Source of the DNA: Xenopus tropicalis
Lineage: Eukaryota > Chordata > Amphibia > Anura > Pipidae
NCBI RefSeq assembly: GCF_000004195.4
Contig: NC_030684.2
Location: 65,035,892-65,099,891, forward strand
Reading direction: 5' to 3'
Length of the DNA stretch: 64,000 bases
Position numbers and translations under genes: made by a program. Shown in pieces: positions 48,399 through 61,719 of the stretch; positions within the stretch are counted from its first letter, which is position 1, and the number at the start of each line of letters is the position of its first letter. Below the pieces are notes generated by a model. That model searched no databases. It saw only the letters and a program-made list of their open reading frames with translations, and had not been told where the DNA came from.

Positions 48399-50637
48399 GA
48401 GTGAGTGTTAGTTATACAGGGAATAATGTACCCCCTGTTGTAAAATATAAGGATTTATGTGACCATATAAAAGGCACAAGGCTGAAAGCCAAGTGCTTTC
48501 ATACATGTCATGGAACTCTGAGGTGACTTCGAAATTTCCTCATATTTTACAACAAGGGGCACAGAAATTACATCACTAAGCACTGATTATAAGTGATAAC
48601 ACAGTTTATAAGGATATAATTTGCAGGATATTCATGACTCGTGTGTTATTTGAGCATAAACAATGAGAGGTGGTTTGGTTATCACTCAATAGAGAATGTA
48701 TGGTGCAATCTTTCTCTGAGGATACATTTATCATCATCCAACTGATAGAAGCCTACATGTAAATGCTAGAAGGACATCCATAGGGTGTCCTAATTTGCAT
48801 GAAAACACAGTTAAGAAAATAACACAGAAGTCTCTTGTATTATTGACTTTTTAGCCCCTGGCATGAGGTTACACAAATAGTAGTAGATGTACTGACATTG
48901 AACAAGCAACAAATACAAAGTATTCAGTGGATAAACATGGCAATATATGGTGAGGTTATGTATTTGTAGTGCAGTACTTGTATTATACAGTAAACGGCTA
49001 CTGTTTACATTTGTATTTAACAGTTAGTTTGAGAATCAGTGGGACTGAGTAATAACATTACAAGAGCATGAACCTGCTATGTATTCTTTCCACCACTAGC
49101 TATGGATAGTTAGCCTTTACATGTTGGCAGGCTTAGGGGAGCAGCGAACAGGCCAGATGTCTGCAAAGCTGTATTTTCTCAGACTGAATAGATCCTGTCA
49201 AAAGAGGAAGAAAACAGGAAACTCTCACATTCTTGGCATTTTCAGACAGAACACAATTCATTGTAAAATGTGTATGATTGGTAACAGAATACAAGCAAAC
49301 ACAAATTGCAGCAAATTGTTATTTACACACATGCACAGATCTAAAGAAATACACAGCATAGTTATATTTATAGAGCGGAAGAAAGGGATCGAGAGTAAAA
49401 AAAAAATTATTAAACACACATGGCCAAAATAAATTGTTCTTTTTTTTAAACACGCAGCTCTAGCAAACCATTGGTCTCTTGTGCACATTTGTGCAAACAA
49501 CTGAAATGATGATAAATGATTTTGTAATAGAATATTGCCTCGAAAAGTTGCCAAGTGTTCAGAAAGGCATGCTGCGGTAAGGAAACATGCAGGATCTAAT
49601 TATGTTTGCTTCACATTACATGAATGTATATCTTCATCCTTCCAGAGGAAATAAAAAAGAGAGAGTTTAGAAGTCATGCCCTGCCTGCATATTTAGCAGA
49701 AAGAGAAGCGTCTTTACAAAATTATCTGAAAGCTTTTACTGAAAACTCTATTTGGAAATTATGGAATTTTTACCTTTTGCTTACTTACTTACTTTTACCC
49801 ACTGGGGCCACAAGTCCCCAGGCATTTAAGAAAGGAGTGGCAGGTTCACTAAGCTTTCTGATAAAGTATGTGTTTGCAAAAATATAAAAATACACTTTTC
49901 ATAGAGGTAAAGTATGATGCTAAATAGCTCAGAAACACTACATGCACAATAAAAAGACCCCAGAGGCTTACAAGAACCATATTTCTAAGTGCTTCTGATA
50001 ATGCAAATTCAATAAAGATTGGCCTGAGATGGCTCATATGCAAGTATGCAACTCATTTTCCTCATTATCTGCTTGGGGCTAAGGCCTATTCTGTACAGGG
50101 CACCAGAGTTATAAGTAATGGCTGCCCTTTTAGCAATGTGACCACCAGTGTCTTTATTCCTCTTTCTCTCTCTCTGATATAGTGTGGACATTTGAAAAAA
50201 AAAATCTAATATGCTACTTAGCAGGACCTGCGTGCAGTGTTCAGAAGTTAGTGCTGGGTGTGAAGAGAGAAGCTACAAGACCCTCAACTGACATATAAGT
50301 GGTATTTTTTATCAGTTGCTTGAACAAAGACCTACCCATTTATAGTTCCACCGATTTTAGTTGAGCTAATAGTGGCCTTAAGTTAATACATAAATGATTA
50401 GAGATAAAGGACATGAGAGAAAAGATATTTTCAATAAAAATGGTATTGTTTTTAGGGATTAAGCATAATAAATTGTTATATCAAATGCATATAGGACAAT
50501 GTAATTTTCTGCTTGCTATGGACCCTTTAAAGTCCAGGGACTTGCACAAGGGGCCTTGCACTTCAGCGTTGTTTTTCCTTTGTACAGCAGAAGAAAGTTC
50601 AAAAATAGAGAAATAAAAAGTCTCATTGAAAAGGGGT
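48399..50637. other. Intergenic DNA, no gene recognised
   Basis: AT-rich, with short uninformative open frames and no identified element. Confidence 0.45.
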
Positions 50638-51403
50638 TTAAAGGGGACCTTATCACCCACACATATAAAACAAATATTTTTCGCCGTATAAGACGCACTT
50701 TTTCTTCCCCAAAAAGTTGGTGCATCTTATACGACGAACTGCGTCTTCCTCTATGTGCCGCGGCTCTCTGCTACATCCTCGCTTTTATAAGGTTGCGCCC
50801 GTGGGTACTGACGTCACACGCACAGGGCGCAACCTTATAAAAGCACAGAAGCAGCTGGGAGCCGCGGCACAGAGAGGAAGACATCACAGGAGCCGGGGGG
50901 AGGTTAGGGGGAAAAAGGAAGGTGCTTGGGGGCCCTGGGGATATAAAATATTTTACTACAGTATTTGTTTCAGAATCTTTTTTTTCTAGATTTTCCTCCT
51001 TTAAAATTGGGTGCGTCTTATATTCCGGAGTGTCTTATAGGGCGAAAAATATGGTAATTTGCAAATTTAACATGAACATGCAACCCGAATTCTTTTTTTT
51101 ATGAAAACATCCATACCCATTATAAAGATATTGAAAAATCTGAGCTGTCAATTATATATTGCCTGTCTTGCCTCTAGTGGGACAGGCAGTTAATTTTCTC
51201 TTTCCATTCAGCACTTCCTAAATGTCACTGCATGGTAGTATGGGCATGGGTATGGGCATCAGGTCCCCAATTCCACCATATAAACAAAGCTTGTTTTAAT
51301 AAAAGTGTTCATGAAATGGCACCTGCCTACTTGCTGTGATTGTGAATCCCAAGGAAACAAGATTATTATGGAATTATTTCTTAGAGTGACAGGTTCCCTT
51401 TAA
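50638..51403. mobile_element. T2-type MITE, interrupted by a foldback element
   Basis: TTAAAGGGGACCT at the left and AGGTTCCCTTTAA at the right are inverted (12/13) and end in TTAA. A second TIR element occupies 50675-51051. Confidence 0.75.
50675..51051. mobile_element. TIR element (TATTTTTCGCC...GGCGAAAAATA) with large internal hairpin
   Basis: Inverted TATTTTTCGCCGTATAAGACG / GTCTTATAGGGCGAAAAATA termini, with TA at both ends as a possible 2-bp duplication. Internal arms 50742-50766 and 50859-50883 (about 23/25) and perfect 19-bp arms 50782-50800 and 50825-50843 form a nested hairpin around TGACGTCA (50809-50816). Confidence 0.75.
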
Positions 51404-51841
51404 AGTGAAAATACACTGTAAATTACAGCTGAAGTTAGTTTGTTTACTATTTCTACTGCATGAGGCCATTCAAGCCCAGGACAGCAAATATCTTGGGACA
51501 AAGGTTTTACACCCAATGGGTATTCTTTTCTTTTTTCTACATTATTTTGTTTCACTTGATGATAATCATATTAATATGGTTTGACACAAATTATCCCGTG
51601 TCTCTATTGTGCTGATGAGCTCAATCCCATATCACTATGAAAGGTGAGTTTTGAGTGCTGATAAAGCCTCACAGAGCAAGAGCAGAAAACAATGAAATTG
51701 TGAGAACTGACAGACCTTATTATTGTGATGGTCATTGCACTTGTGATTTGATCCTCTCGTTGACAGCGCTTTCCAAAGTGTTGAATTACATATCTTTTTC
51801 TATAAATATGAAGTCAGCATTGGGTGGGGAAGTGGGGACTC

Positions 51842-52126
51842 TAAGGTTAATGCCACACAGAGCATATTCTTGGCAAGCAAAAAATGCTTGCAGAGAATAT
51901 GCCCCGCTACTGTAAACTCAGCCTACCTTGTGCCTGCACCCAAAATCATTGAGTACTGTCGGGTGCAGGCACATGTAGCGATATCCACCTAAAAACACGA
52001 GACTTTGCATTTTCAGTCAGATATTGGCTACATGTGCCTGCACCCGAGCATACTCAATTCTTTCGGGCGAAGTCACACATATTAAGTGTATTCTTGCCAA
52101 GCAGTTTTTAGTTGGCATTAGCCTTA
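51842..52126. mobile_element. TIR element with perfect 21-bp internal palindrome
   Basis: TAAGGTTAATGCCA at the left pairs with TGGCATTAGCCTTA at the right. Inside, 51959-51979 and 52027-52047 are perfectly complementary over 21 bp with a 47-nt loop. A third partial copy of the motif lies near 51932. Confidence 0.65.
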
Positions 52127-55100
52127 AAGACAAGTAAGGAGCTCACCCAACAAAGAACAAAGAGACGTGACATGCTGGGATAAAAAAAATATATGCAAGT
52201 TTTGAACATTTTTATAATGTAAATAGTTCAAGCTATGTGCAGGGCCAGCCAGCAGGTTGTGCCAAATCCACCTTAGAGCCTATATATGTGGTGCATAGGC
52301 ACTTCCTCTTTCAGCCTAAGATTAGCAGACAGATAGACACCACTGAGTTAAACCAAATGGGGAACTCAAAACTTGTTAGGGCAGATTAGAAATGTAGAAA
52401 AAGAGATAACTAGGTCGTTCTAGGACAGCGATCCCCAACCAGTGCCTCGGGGCAACATGTTGCATAGAGGCTACCTATTATCCAATCTTATCCCTTATTT
52501 GGCATCTCTATGAATTTGGTGGTTGAATTGTGTGTGACTCAATACCATGAAACTCAGAGATGTTAGCCACAGGCGACAAAAGAATAGCCGCATGATGAAA
52601 AAATAGCCGCGGGCGACAAAAGAATAGTGCTGAAGTCTCTCCTAATACTGTTTACCAGGCGAAGCAGAGTGTAAAGGCAAGGGTGTGCCGGTGAGTGTGG
52701 ACGGTATACTGAGAAGCCTGAAATAAAGTCTGGTTTAACGTAGTCTGTTTTATCATGACTACTGTTCCCAGCAAAGGCCTACATTGGTCTAGGGCAGAGG
52801 AGGTAACAACCCCGGGTACCAACTTGCTAACAGACATACGCCTATCCTCCTAATATATAAGGCGTTGAGGTGGGGACATCACAAGATCAGAAAAGGTGTC
52901 ATATTTTGCCCAAGGAAGTAATTCTTACTAACTACCCAGGAACTATAAAAATTATATGGCTCGAGGAGGTAGACAATTGAAATTCAACAAAGCACTGTCC
53001 CCACTTAACATCTAGGCACTTCTCTATACAACTACCTTTAAAAATCAAAAGTACAAATTCTAAACCTCTATCAAGATAAGTCAGGAAGAGCAATATTTAT
53101 TCAATTGGTTTGTACCAACTGGTTAAGTGGATGGCATTTACCATTATGGGTTCATTTCTCTGTATACAACCACTATTGAACCTTGAAGGGTGACTTCCCA
53201 CCTTGAGTGTGTTCCCTTACCATTGTGGGAGCACCTACTTACTCTTCATGAGACAGCAACAATTTCACAATATTACCTTTACTTGCTAATGAATACATTT
53301 AAATTTAGATTAAATTACCCAGTTTTGGACTGTTTTGTAGGTACTCTACCCCTACCCAACAGCAACCCTACCCTACCCAGAAAGTACATTTGCAAAAACT
53401 GCTGAATTTACAAGGCACCCTTTGTACTGTAAGGACCTATAGGGTTAACAATTCCTATAGCTTTAAACCCTACCTTCCTTATTTCCATTGTTCCTGGGCA
53501 GAAACCCATGTATCTCTTTTTCTATGTATCAAATTATATGTTATTGGCCCTTAAGGCTTATGACCACTTCCTGTACACTGAAATATAGTGTTTAGCTGGG
53601 TGGGGGGGGATCTTCCTCTGTGACTTGCATCAGTTGAACCATGTGGATATTCACTGAGCTTGGGTTCAACAAGGCCCCGGTAAAACTGTGCTGCCCCTGA
53701 GGGACCATTACCTCTGGAGAAGTTAGGGAGCAGGGACCCCATGAATGAGGATTAGCTAGTGCAGGATAGATATATGTTATAGCACTTTCTAGGAAAGTAA
53801 ATCAGATCAGAAATAACTAGCAAGAGCAGCTTTGCTCCAACCAGGAGAGATAGCTGGTTGTATTCTCCTTTACAGGCTCTACTGCCTTAGTGAAGGGACA
53901 GCAGTAGTGACAAGGTTATCAGGCTTAAATTATTCTCCCTGATCTATGACTGCTGTATGGGATCCGTAGAAACACTAAGGATTTCTTTTATTACCCATGC
54001 TAGTCTCCACAGTGGTGCATCTATACATTGCTCAGTGGCAGAACTACCAGGGGTGTGGAGGGCAACCCCTGGGGGCCCTGCTGGACACTCGCACCGGTGT
54101 GAATTCGGCACAATAATGTTTCCAGAGGGGTGCATGCCCTGCACCTGGGCCTGGGGATGGTGTTATTGCTTGCTCTGCATTTAACCTGCCAATCCATTTG
54201 CTCCACCATCTGCATTGTGTGTATTTTGTGCTTATGCCTGTGGACCAGTTGTCTTGAACAATAAAACCAGTTCTGTTTGCTGCAAGAACCTTTGGGCGTC
54301 CTTTTTTTCTTTATTATTTTGTGCACGGCATAAGTAATTTGTAGTTGCACTACCTACCCCTTGATCCTTCCGCCTATCAAAGGCCCGTCCTGTGTGTTAG
54401 AGTCCAATGTACCCCATGCTCTAATCCATCCTAGCTTGACTTGTCTCTATTATAGCCAAAAAGGGGTTACAGTACTTTGTCCCAGGAAACTGCTGATCTG
54501 TAACAAATTGATTCCCTTATGAAGAGACATTTAATAGAACAAAAACACAGTATCTAAATTCTGCAGATGAGGAAATGGTTTTCTTCCAAATCAAATTACA
54601 TATTCAGACAGATATTTCACACTTCTCTGCTTACAGGAAAGACAGCAGTTGCTAATGTATGAATTCAAAAATTAAAGACAATCTGTAATATAAGACTTGC
54701 CTAAAACAGGTCTTCATTTCTCTCTGCACTAAAAAAACTATCTAATACTGGCCTTATCTGTAATTGTTTAACTAACACTACCCAAAGAAACACATTAGCT
54801 ATCATGTAGGGCTTGGTTTATTATTATTTGGGAAATTTTGCCAAGCTGTAATGCTATATGATTATCTGCACAACTATTCAAATAGGCATTAGTGCTGCTG
54901 TTGCATTGCATGGGTTTGACTGCTAAAAGCATAGTGACACAATTATCTGCTTTAATTTATATATGTCATTTCATTCACCCTTCTGGATTACCCATCTTGA
55001 TCAATAATAATCAATAATAAATCTGCACCTTAACCTTTCCTTTTTTCAGAGGGGGGAGAACTAAATTTAAAATGGCATCCCAGGCAACAAGTGTAACAGG

Positions 55101-55244
55101 TTAGCAAGGTCAGGAAAGAGAGGTTTAAATGGTAAATAAATTGGGATTAAGGAGGTGTGAAGGAAAAATAAATTCTATCAGAAGGACAGGCTAGACTTTG
55201 CAGTGTGGGGAAGAGCATGCCCCCATAGCTTCCTGTAAGTTTGC
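52127..55244. other. Intergenic DNA with diverged repeats
   Basis: A CAGCGATCCCCAACCAGTG segment at about 52426 resembles a hAT-type terminus. GGGGCCCTGCTGG-like repeat sequence lies at 54040-54130. No gene recognised. Confidence 0.35.
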
Positions 55245-55366
55245 TGCAATTTTGTTTGAGTTTGCTCAAATCTGAATTTGGAAGTTAGAGTTCAGATTCA
55301 GCCAAATATTTTGTGGGAGATTCAGTATTCAGCCAAATTCAACATTATGGATTAGTTCCATCCCTA
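55245..55366. mobile_element. hAT-type MITE fragment (CCATCCCTA end)
   Basis: TTCAGTATTCAGCCAAATTC and GTTCCATCCCTA match the right half of the 43088-43407 element. The left half is missing. Confidence 0.5.
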
Positions 55367-56589
55367 GTTGGTACCTACTTGGGTATAGGTGAAGTGAGGC
55401 TACATTTGTTTTTATTTAACCCATCTCGGCATGGGGCACTAGGTGCTTGGCATGATGGCTGACCTGTTCACTCCTGTGGGGTTTGTTAGCAAGCATTCCA
55501 GTGTTTTTTTCTAAGCATCAATACAAGTTTATGTGTTACATGTCATATTTTTGGTAGTCATAGACAATGCTGATCATTTACTGATAATTGCTTCTACGTG
55601 TGTTTTAGCAGAGGCAATTCTCTGTATTGTCTATGTCAGGGTATTTTCTGGCATTTAGTAGCCATGACAAGTAGCTGCTACTACGTAGCTACATGTGTCT
55701 TTGCCCTTTCAAAACTAAACTTGTCTCTTTGTTTCTTTAAGCAGGGGTTGGTAGTTAGGTCTAGTAGCAATGGCACCTACTGTTTATTAAGGTTACTCAT
55801 GATAATGTAATAAAAAGTCTTATGCTGGCCAATCTAGTTACCCATAGCAACCAACAGAACTGAGCAGCAGTTGTCACTGTTGTTACAAAATTTATTATAG
55901 TCATAATTTATAGTTCATAAACAGCTTAATAAAACTTTGAAACAAAAAAACAATGTAACTGCTTAGAAGATCAGTTTTGCACATATTTTTAAAATTACAT
56001 ATCCTTTCATTGAAAAAATTCAAAAGATGGCTCTCTGCAAACTATCAGTCAGGAACAAAAAGCTTATAATTTACTGGCTATACCGCCAGCAAAAACTGTA
56101 GTATCTTTAAAACTATATAGCTACTGCTAAGGCCACTGAGCATATAAAATTACAATATTCTCAACATTATAAACCCTAGCACATCATCATCTTTGAATGT
56201 TGTAGATTATATGGTAGGAATAAATCCATAGCACCTTGCAATATATTCTGTATACTAAATGAAAAAGATCTAAGTTTTATATTTGCTTTAGACATTGCAT
56301 TGGCACTGCATTGACTATGGATTTACTCTGAGGTCATTCTCAGCAAATACAAGGGCAAACTTATTCACTGATGGATGCTCTTAACATAAGTACCATGCCT
56401 AAAGCTACTGCATTATATGTACAGCACATTGCTCACATCTACAGAAGCAAACTGCACATGTCCAGGGCACAATAGGTGACAGCCATGAAAGTACAGTCAA
56501 TAATATACATAGGGGAGATTGTGGTAAACACTACTTAAAACTAAAGGTCATCCAGTAAACATGTTTCATGAGCTAGACAGAATGTAAGG

Positions 56590-56870
56590 GACATGCAACT
56601 AGCCTGGTCATAGGAATGTGAAAATTAAGTCATTAGGAAAAGCTGTCAAGGTTGGGGTTGTTTTCTCTGAAGAAAATGCATATGCAAGGGGACATTTTAT
56701 CCACAGAAAAGATTGAAGAACCAGAGACTGCCTCTAAATTTACAGTGAGGGCAAATACATTATAGAATGCCCTGCCAGGTGATGTTATGATGGCAGATTC
56801 TATTAATGCCTTTAGGAGTAGCTTGGATGACTTCTTGAACAAACATAATATTCAGTGCTACACATGAGAG
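56590..56870 (+). repeat. LINE-like (CR1/L2) fragment
   Basis: CTAAATTTACAGTGAGGGC, TATAGAATGCCCTGCCAGGTG and TTAGGAGTAGCTTGGATGAC resemble the same RT-end region as the 34.8-kb LINE fragment. Decayed. Confidence 0.45.
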
Positions 56871-56880
56871 ATGTGCTTCT

Positions 56881-59389
56881 GTGATTCTAGCAAATAACAA
56901 GGCTTTTAATTGATCCAGGTGGTCACTTCTGAGTATCTTCAGAGTGTATCATGTTGAATGTTGCGTCTTGCTAGTACAGCAGCTGGCAATTGCTGTGTGT
57001 AGTTCTACCTCACTTACCAAATACCCTAGACCCAATGGTGTGGTTATACCTACAGACCTATAGACTTTATTTCTGTTGTGTTTGTTTTAACCTCTATTCT
57101 AAAATGTTGCATTTTTTCGCTCAGGGTAACCAACATAATTGAAGGTGAGGACTATAGCCCTATACTCACTTACGCTATTAAGCAAACCTATGGAGAGATC
57201 TATGCATAAGCTTGCTTTAATGCATTGCCACTAAACTGTAAAATCCATATAGCTCTTTTACTTGGCACTAAGATCTGTATTTCTTAAAGAGAGGATATGT
57301 TTCTCTTCCTTTGGTTATTTATTAGCTGGAATGGTGTGATGTAGACTAGTGCAGAAAAAACCTGGAAACCATTTCTGCTGAGATGTCATTTGGTAATCAG
57401 CCCCCTCAATTTAATATGTTTCCGGGAACAGCATTATGAGTGATTGATGTGAGTGTTTGAAAAGCAAAGTGCAGATAGAGGAAAAGCAGGATTGGAGGAC
57501 GATTAGACAGAGCATCACCCTGATTAGCAGGTGAACTGAATTTGAGCAGAGTCAGGACCAGCTGGTACAGGGAATGTGAGGAATGTGGAAGACCCTCTTT
57601 CCGAGGGCAGGAAGCATATCTGACTGTTGTCCTCTCCTTCCAGCCTGTCCTCCCTTCTGCATAAATAATACTCTTTTAGGGCAGCATATCTGTGAGTGGG
57701 AGAAACAGATTAATGCAGAGAGACAACCAGCAGTGAGAGAGGAAATGAACCTGACCTTTGCTTCAGCAGAACTATGTAACTTATCTATAAAAAGACTGGC
57801 GATGCTTAACTTATGTTTGCTTAATTGTATGCCCACAATTTAAGATTAATCATTAGAATTTTCACAAAGTTAAATCTTCTTATTACCTGCATGTAGAATA
57901 TCATCTAAGTTTCATTTTATTTAAGGCTTAGAAAAATAGTCAACTCTGCATAAAGATCTTTGAACTATTAAACAGGATTTATTATTTAGTTTAGGAACCA
58001 CGTGCAAGTTGTTCTGTACAGATAGCAATAATGACATTTAGAACTGTTACCCACAAACTGACTTGCCAAAGGGACAGGGGGATAGAATTTTAAGTAGAAT
58101 TCTTTAGGGGTTTAGGACTGGTGCCAATTCTTTTCAGTCTTTAAATAAAATGATATTGTTTCTGGTACAGAACAGGTGTACACATCAATTTACCATAACC
58201 CTAAAGTTAAAGGTCTATATTACCCCAGGGCAGAATTTATATAAAGGATTATTTATAACATGCAATATTAATGTTATACCACAAACATGTATAACTTAAA
58301 TGAATCCCATATTTATAAAGTCATAATGCATTATCATGCAGATTTGATGTAATATCTCTCATTTTATCAATGCACATTAGAAATTTAGTGAAACAATGCA
58401 AGGGGGGAATCCCTGTTACTGCTCTCTGGTGGCAATAAATCCTATTTAAATACAAATTCCATGGGGATTTCCCAGAACACCTGCTTGTGTTCATAATATC
58501 CCACTTTCTGCTTTGGGGGCAGTATAGGCAGTATATAAATAAATAATTGCCCATCCTCTGTCAGGGGGCTTTACAGGAACTACACCTACCACCTGATTCA
58601 TTGCCAGTATGGTGGGTTATTAGTTTGGGGAGTGCTATTGAACCCAGAGTTGGTATCAGTAATCATGGGCCCCATACTGCTATTAGCATGGCCCTTCCCC
58701 AGGGTTCCCATTTATTTTCCTACTGGTCCCCTGGGCCCTCTGGGATGTGAGCCCTGCCAACAAGTAATATAGGGCCCTAATGAAAAAATGGCCCTTGCAT
58801 GCTGGGCACACCCCTGATGCCCACTCTCCAATTATGATCCAACTAAACTTTGCTCACTTTCTTGAAGCCCCCACTGCTTTTGTGACCATTCGATTGAACT
58901 TTTCCCTGTGCCATGGAAAAGGGATTTTATACAGAAACCTTTCTATGCTGAAAAATGTTATGCTAAAAATTTATAAATGGTATAAAAAGATGTTTTTTGC
59001 ATGGCAATGTCAGCTGATCGGAAGGTGATTTTTGGTGTATTAGGTTGCCATTTTATGACCAAAATACCTAAAAACTGGACAAAACAGCAAAAAGTGGTGC
59101 AGTTAAAACACGTTTGTTTTATTTAAAGAAAAAACATCACGAACATAGACAGCCTAATGCATTTTGTGCCAAAAGGGGGCACAAAAGGGGGCCATTTTAT
59201 TACATAGTATGATAAATAGGGCCCTGAATGTATGGTTAGTAAAGAATTAGGGAATAACTTAAATTTATAGTATATATTTATATACATAAGTTTAGATAGT
59301 ATTTTGTATAACTCACTTTGGGGATATTGACATAGTAGAAAAGATACAGATCCGTGGCTAAATTTGTGGCAAAAATGTTTGTAAACCTG
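56881..59389. other. Intergenic DNA, partly non-repetitive
   Basis: No gene recognised. 57330-57580 is of balanced composition and lacks repeat hallmarks (TTTGGTAATCAGCCCCCTC). It may be a conserved non-coding element. Confidence 0.35.
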
Positions 59390-59660
59390 CTCTAGGATTT
59401 CGTCATGCACTTTGTTTGCCGGGAAAAAAAAACTTATTTTCTGCAAGAGTAAGAACACATGGCAAAATAAAAACCGCCCATTGACTCCAATGCATTTGGT
59501 CTGAGAAAAAATACATCTATTTATTCCAATGCAAAGGCTCAGGAAAAACACCTTTTGAGTCCAATGCATTTGGCAAAACTTCAGTAAAATGTCTTCATTA
59601 GACAAATTGTTCTGCTGTTTTGCAAATTTTTGCAAGTGAAATGGGTCAGGTGCTCATTAC
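59390..59660. mobile_element. hAT-like MITE fragment (GCTCATTACTA end)
   Basis: The right end GGTGCTCATTACTA and internal CTCCAATGCATTTGG repeats match the TAGTGATGAGC family at 24723 and the fragment at 5.2 kb. Confidence 0.5.
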
Positions 59661-59689
59661 TATTACAGAGTTAATTTTGGATAAAAAAA

Positions 59690-59790
59690 AGACCAAAGTT
59701 CATCAAGTTCAACCCCCTCGCAATGATCCCAGTGCACATAGACAGACCTATCAATACACTTGCATATATAAACTATATACATTTTTCATT
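59690..59790. repeat. LINE-associated repeat (CATCAAGTTCAACCCC)
   Basis: GTTCATCAAGTTCAACCCC and CACATAGACAGACCTA are typical of a dispersed frog LINE tail. Short and decayed. Confidence 0.4.
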
Positions 59791-61719
59791 TCATTGTAAG
59801 CCAGTGCTTGTTATTGACAAGCAGTATTGACCTTTGCTAGCTTTAGGTCACTCATTTTATTGACAGTGACTCCAACATAATAAGAGAAAATACTCAAAGA
59901 GCAATACTCCTATATTGCATGTGAGAAAAGTAATGTATACTCATGTATGGTTATTTTGTTAATTACTTCACTTTCCTGATCTTCTGAAACAAAGCTGAAA
60001 TCCTCACTGGACTTCTGGAACTGCAGTCATTTTGGCAGTAAATCTTCCCTTAGGAATCTTAAATGACAGTATCTCTGTAAATATCTGAAGGGTGGATAGT
60101 CACCAGAGAGGAATAAAATGCTTATTCATTGCAGCTTCTAAGATTTTTTTCAAAGATATGAAAATTGCTTCATTTTTCTTAACCGCGATGAGCTGCTAAT
60201 AAGCGTAAACAGCTCGCTGCAATACAATGGGTCATGTGTGATTCAGAATTGAAGAACACTTGTGATGTCACCGGAAGCCCCCCCCCCCCTTTCATAAATA
60301 AGTATAGAAAAACCCACAGGAAGAAAAGAGAAAAGCTGTAACTGGCGAAAGCAGCAAATTGACCAGAAGCAAGCTTTTACTTTTTTCCCACGCATTTTAT
60401 GTTTTTTTTCTTTAAACTGGCCCAATGTAAATCAAACAAGAGAAACAGGAAGCCATGGTTATAAAAGAACACTGCTGGGAGGAAGTACCAGGTCAGGATG
60501 TTACTGTCACAAAAAAGGAATGGAAAATGTATTTGCTTTTGTCTGTTCCAAAATAAATAAATAATTGTCGTCATAAGAGCTTAATTTATGAGAAAGCATT
60601 GCTGATTTTTGGAAAAATATTCTTCATTTTTTTAGCATTGTTCTTTTCACAGTTGCTGACAGTGATTGCCCAATGAAATAACAGTATGTAAATACTAAAT
60701 AAGGTATTATACACCTCATCATTTTGAGTTTAAGTGGGGTATAGATACTGTGGCTGGGTATCTAATCACAACCCCCCTATCCTTAATGTCATATGTACAC
60801 ATTGCTCTAAATAAAGAACACTGCAAAACTTCATCTCTTAGCACTAATAGAGTACTTTAATCTGGAGGCTGGCTGCACTCTGCATTGCACTGGATAAAAA
60901 CCCCAACACGAGCAGTGCTGCAAGTACAGGGTGCTGGTACGGCCTATGCCCACCCTGAATTACACATCTGAATGACAGAATCTGTGCTACAAGTTGGGGG
61001 TGGAAGCAGGGGGGGGCACCTAGGTGCTTTTTGCCCTCATATGAATAAAGTGCTGCTAAATGTAGGCAGCATTGTGTTCATGTCCTGGTTCTCTGGAGCA
61101 AAGAGACATATGGTAAATCATCTATATGCAGGACAGGGTGCATGGGTGGATTTTCATCAAGGCTTGGGGAGGCTAAGTCTCCCCAAACCTGCCTTACAAA
61201 AATAAATTAAAAATGTAATAGATCTGCTGGGCTGGCTTGTGCCTGCTGTTTGCCAGCCATGGGAGCTATTCAAAGAGTTTAGTGGCCAAAGGGAAACAGG
61301 TGCTGGTAACTGTACAGGCCAGAACCAAGGATGCTGTACCTGGTGGGTAGGGTTGCCAAATCTTTCTAGACAGAAAGATCAGAAAGATAAAAATAGGGGA
61401 AGGCAATTTTTTTCCCAAGAAAAGCTAGCAACCCTTATGGTGGGAGAATGGCGAAGACCAGCATGTGGAAGATATTTCTCCTGACAAACGCCTTGTGGAT
61501 AAGAGAGGCAGCTATTCTTGTTGCAGCGCTGGATGTACAGCCTGTCGGGTGGGACACAATGGGGAAGCACCACAATGTTGTGTTTATGAGAGAAATGTGC
61601 CACAGTCTCAGTTTCCCTGCACGTGGAATAATATCAGTCAGATACACACTTTCCTCTCATTAAAGCACTTGTTTTATACATGCAAATATATATATGCAAC
61701 ACTTAGCTGTTTTATTGGT

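Noticed and set aside
59123..59635. 170-codon minus-strand frame
   Set aside because: Low-complexity, AT-driven, overlapping a hAT-like MITE fragment, with no domain or splice context.
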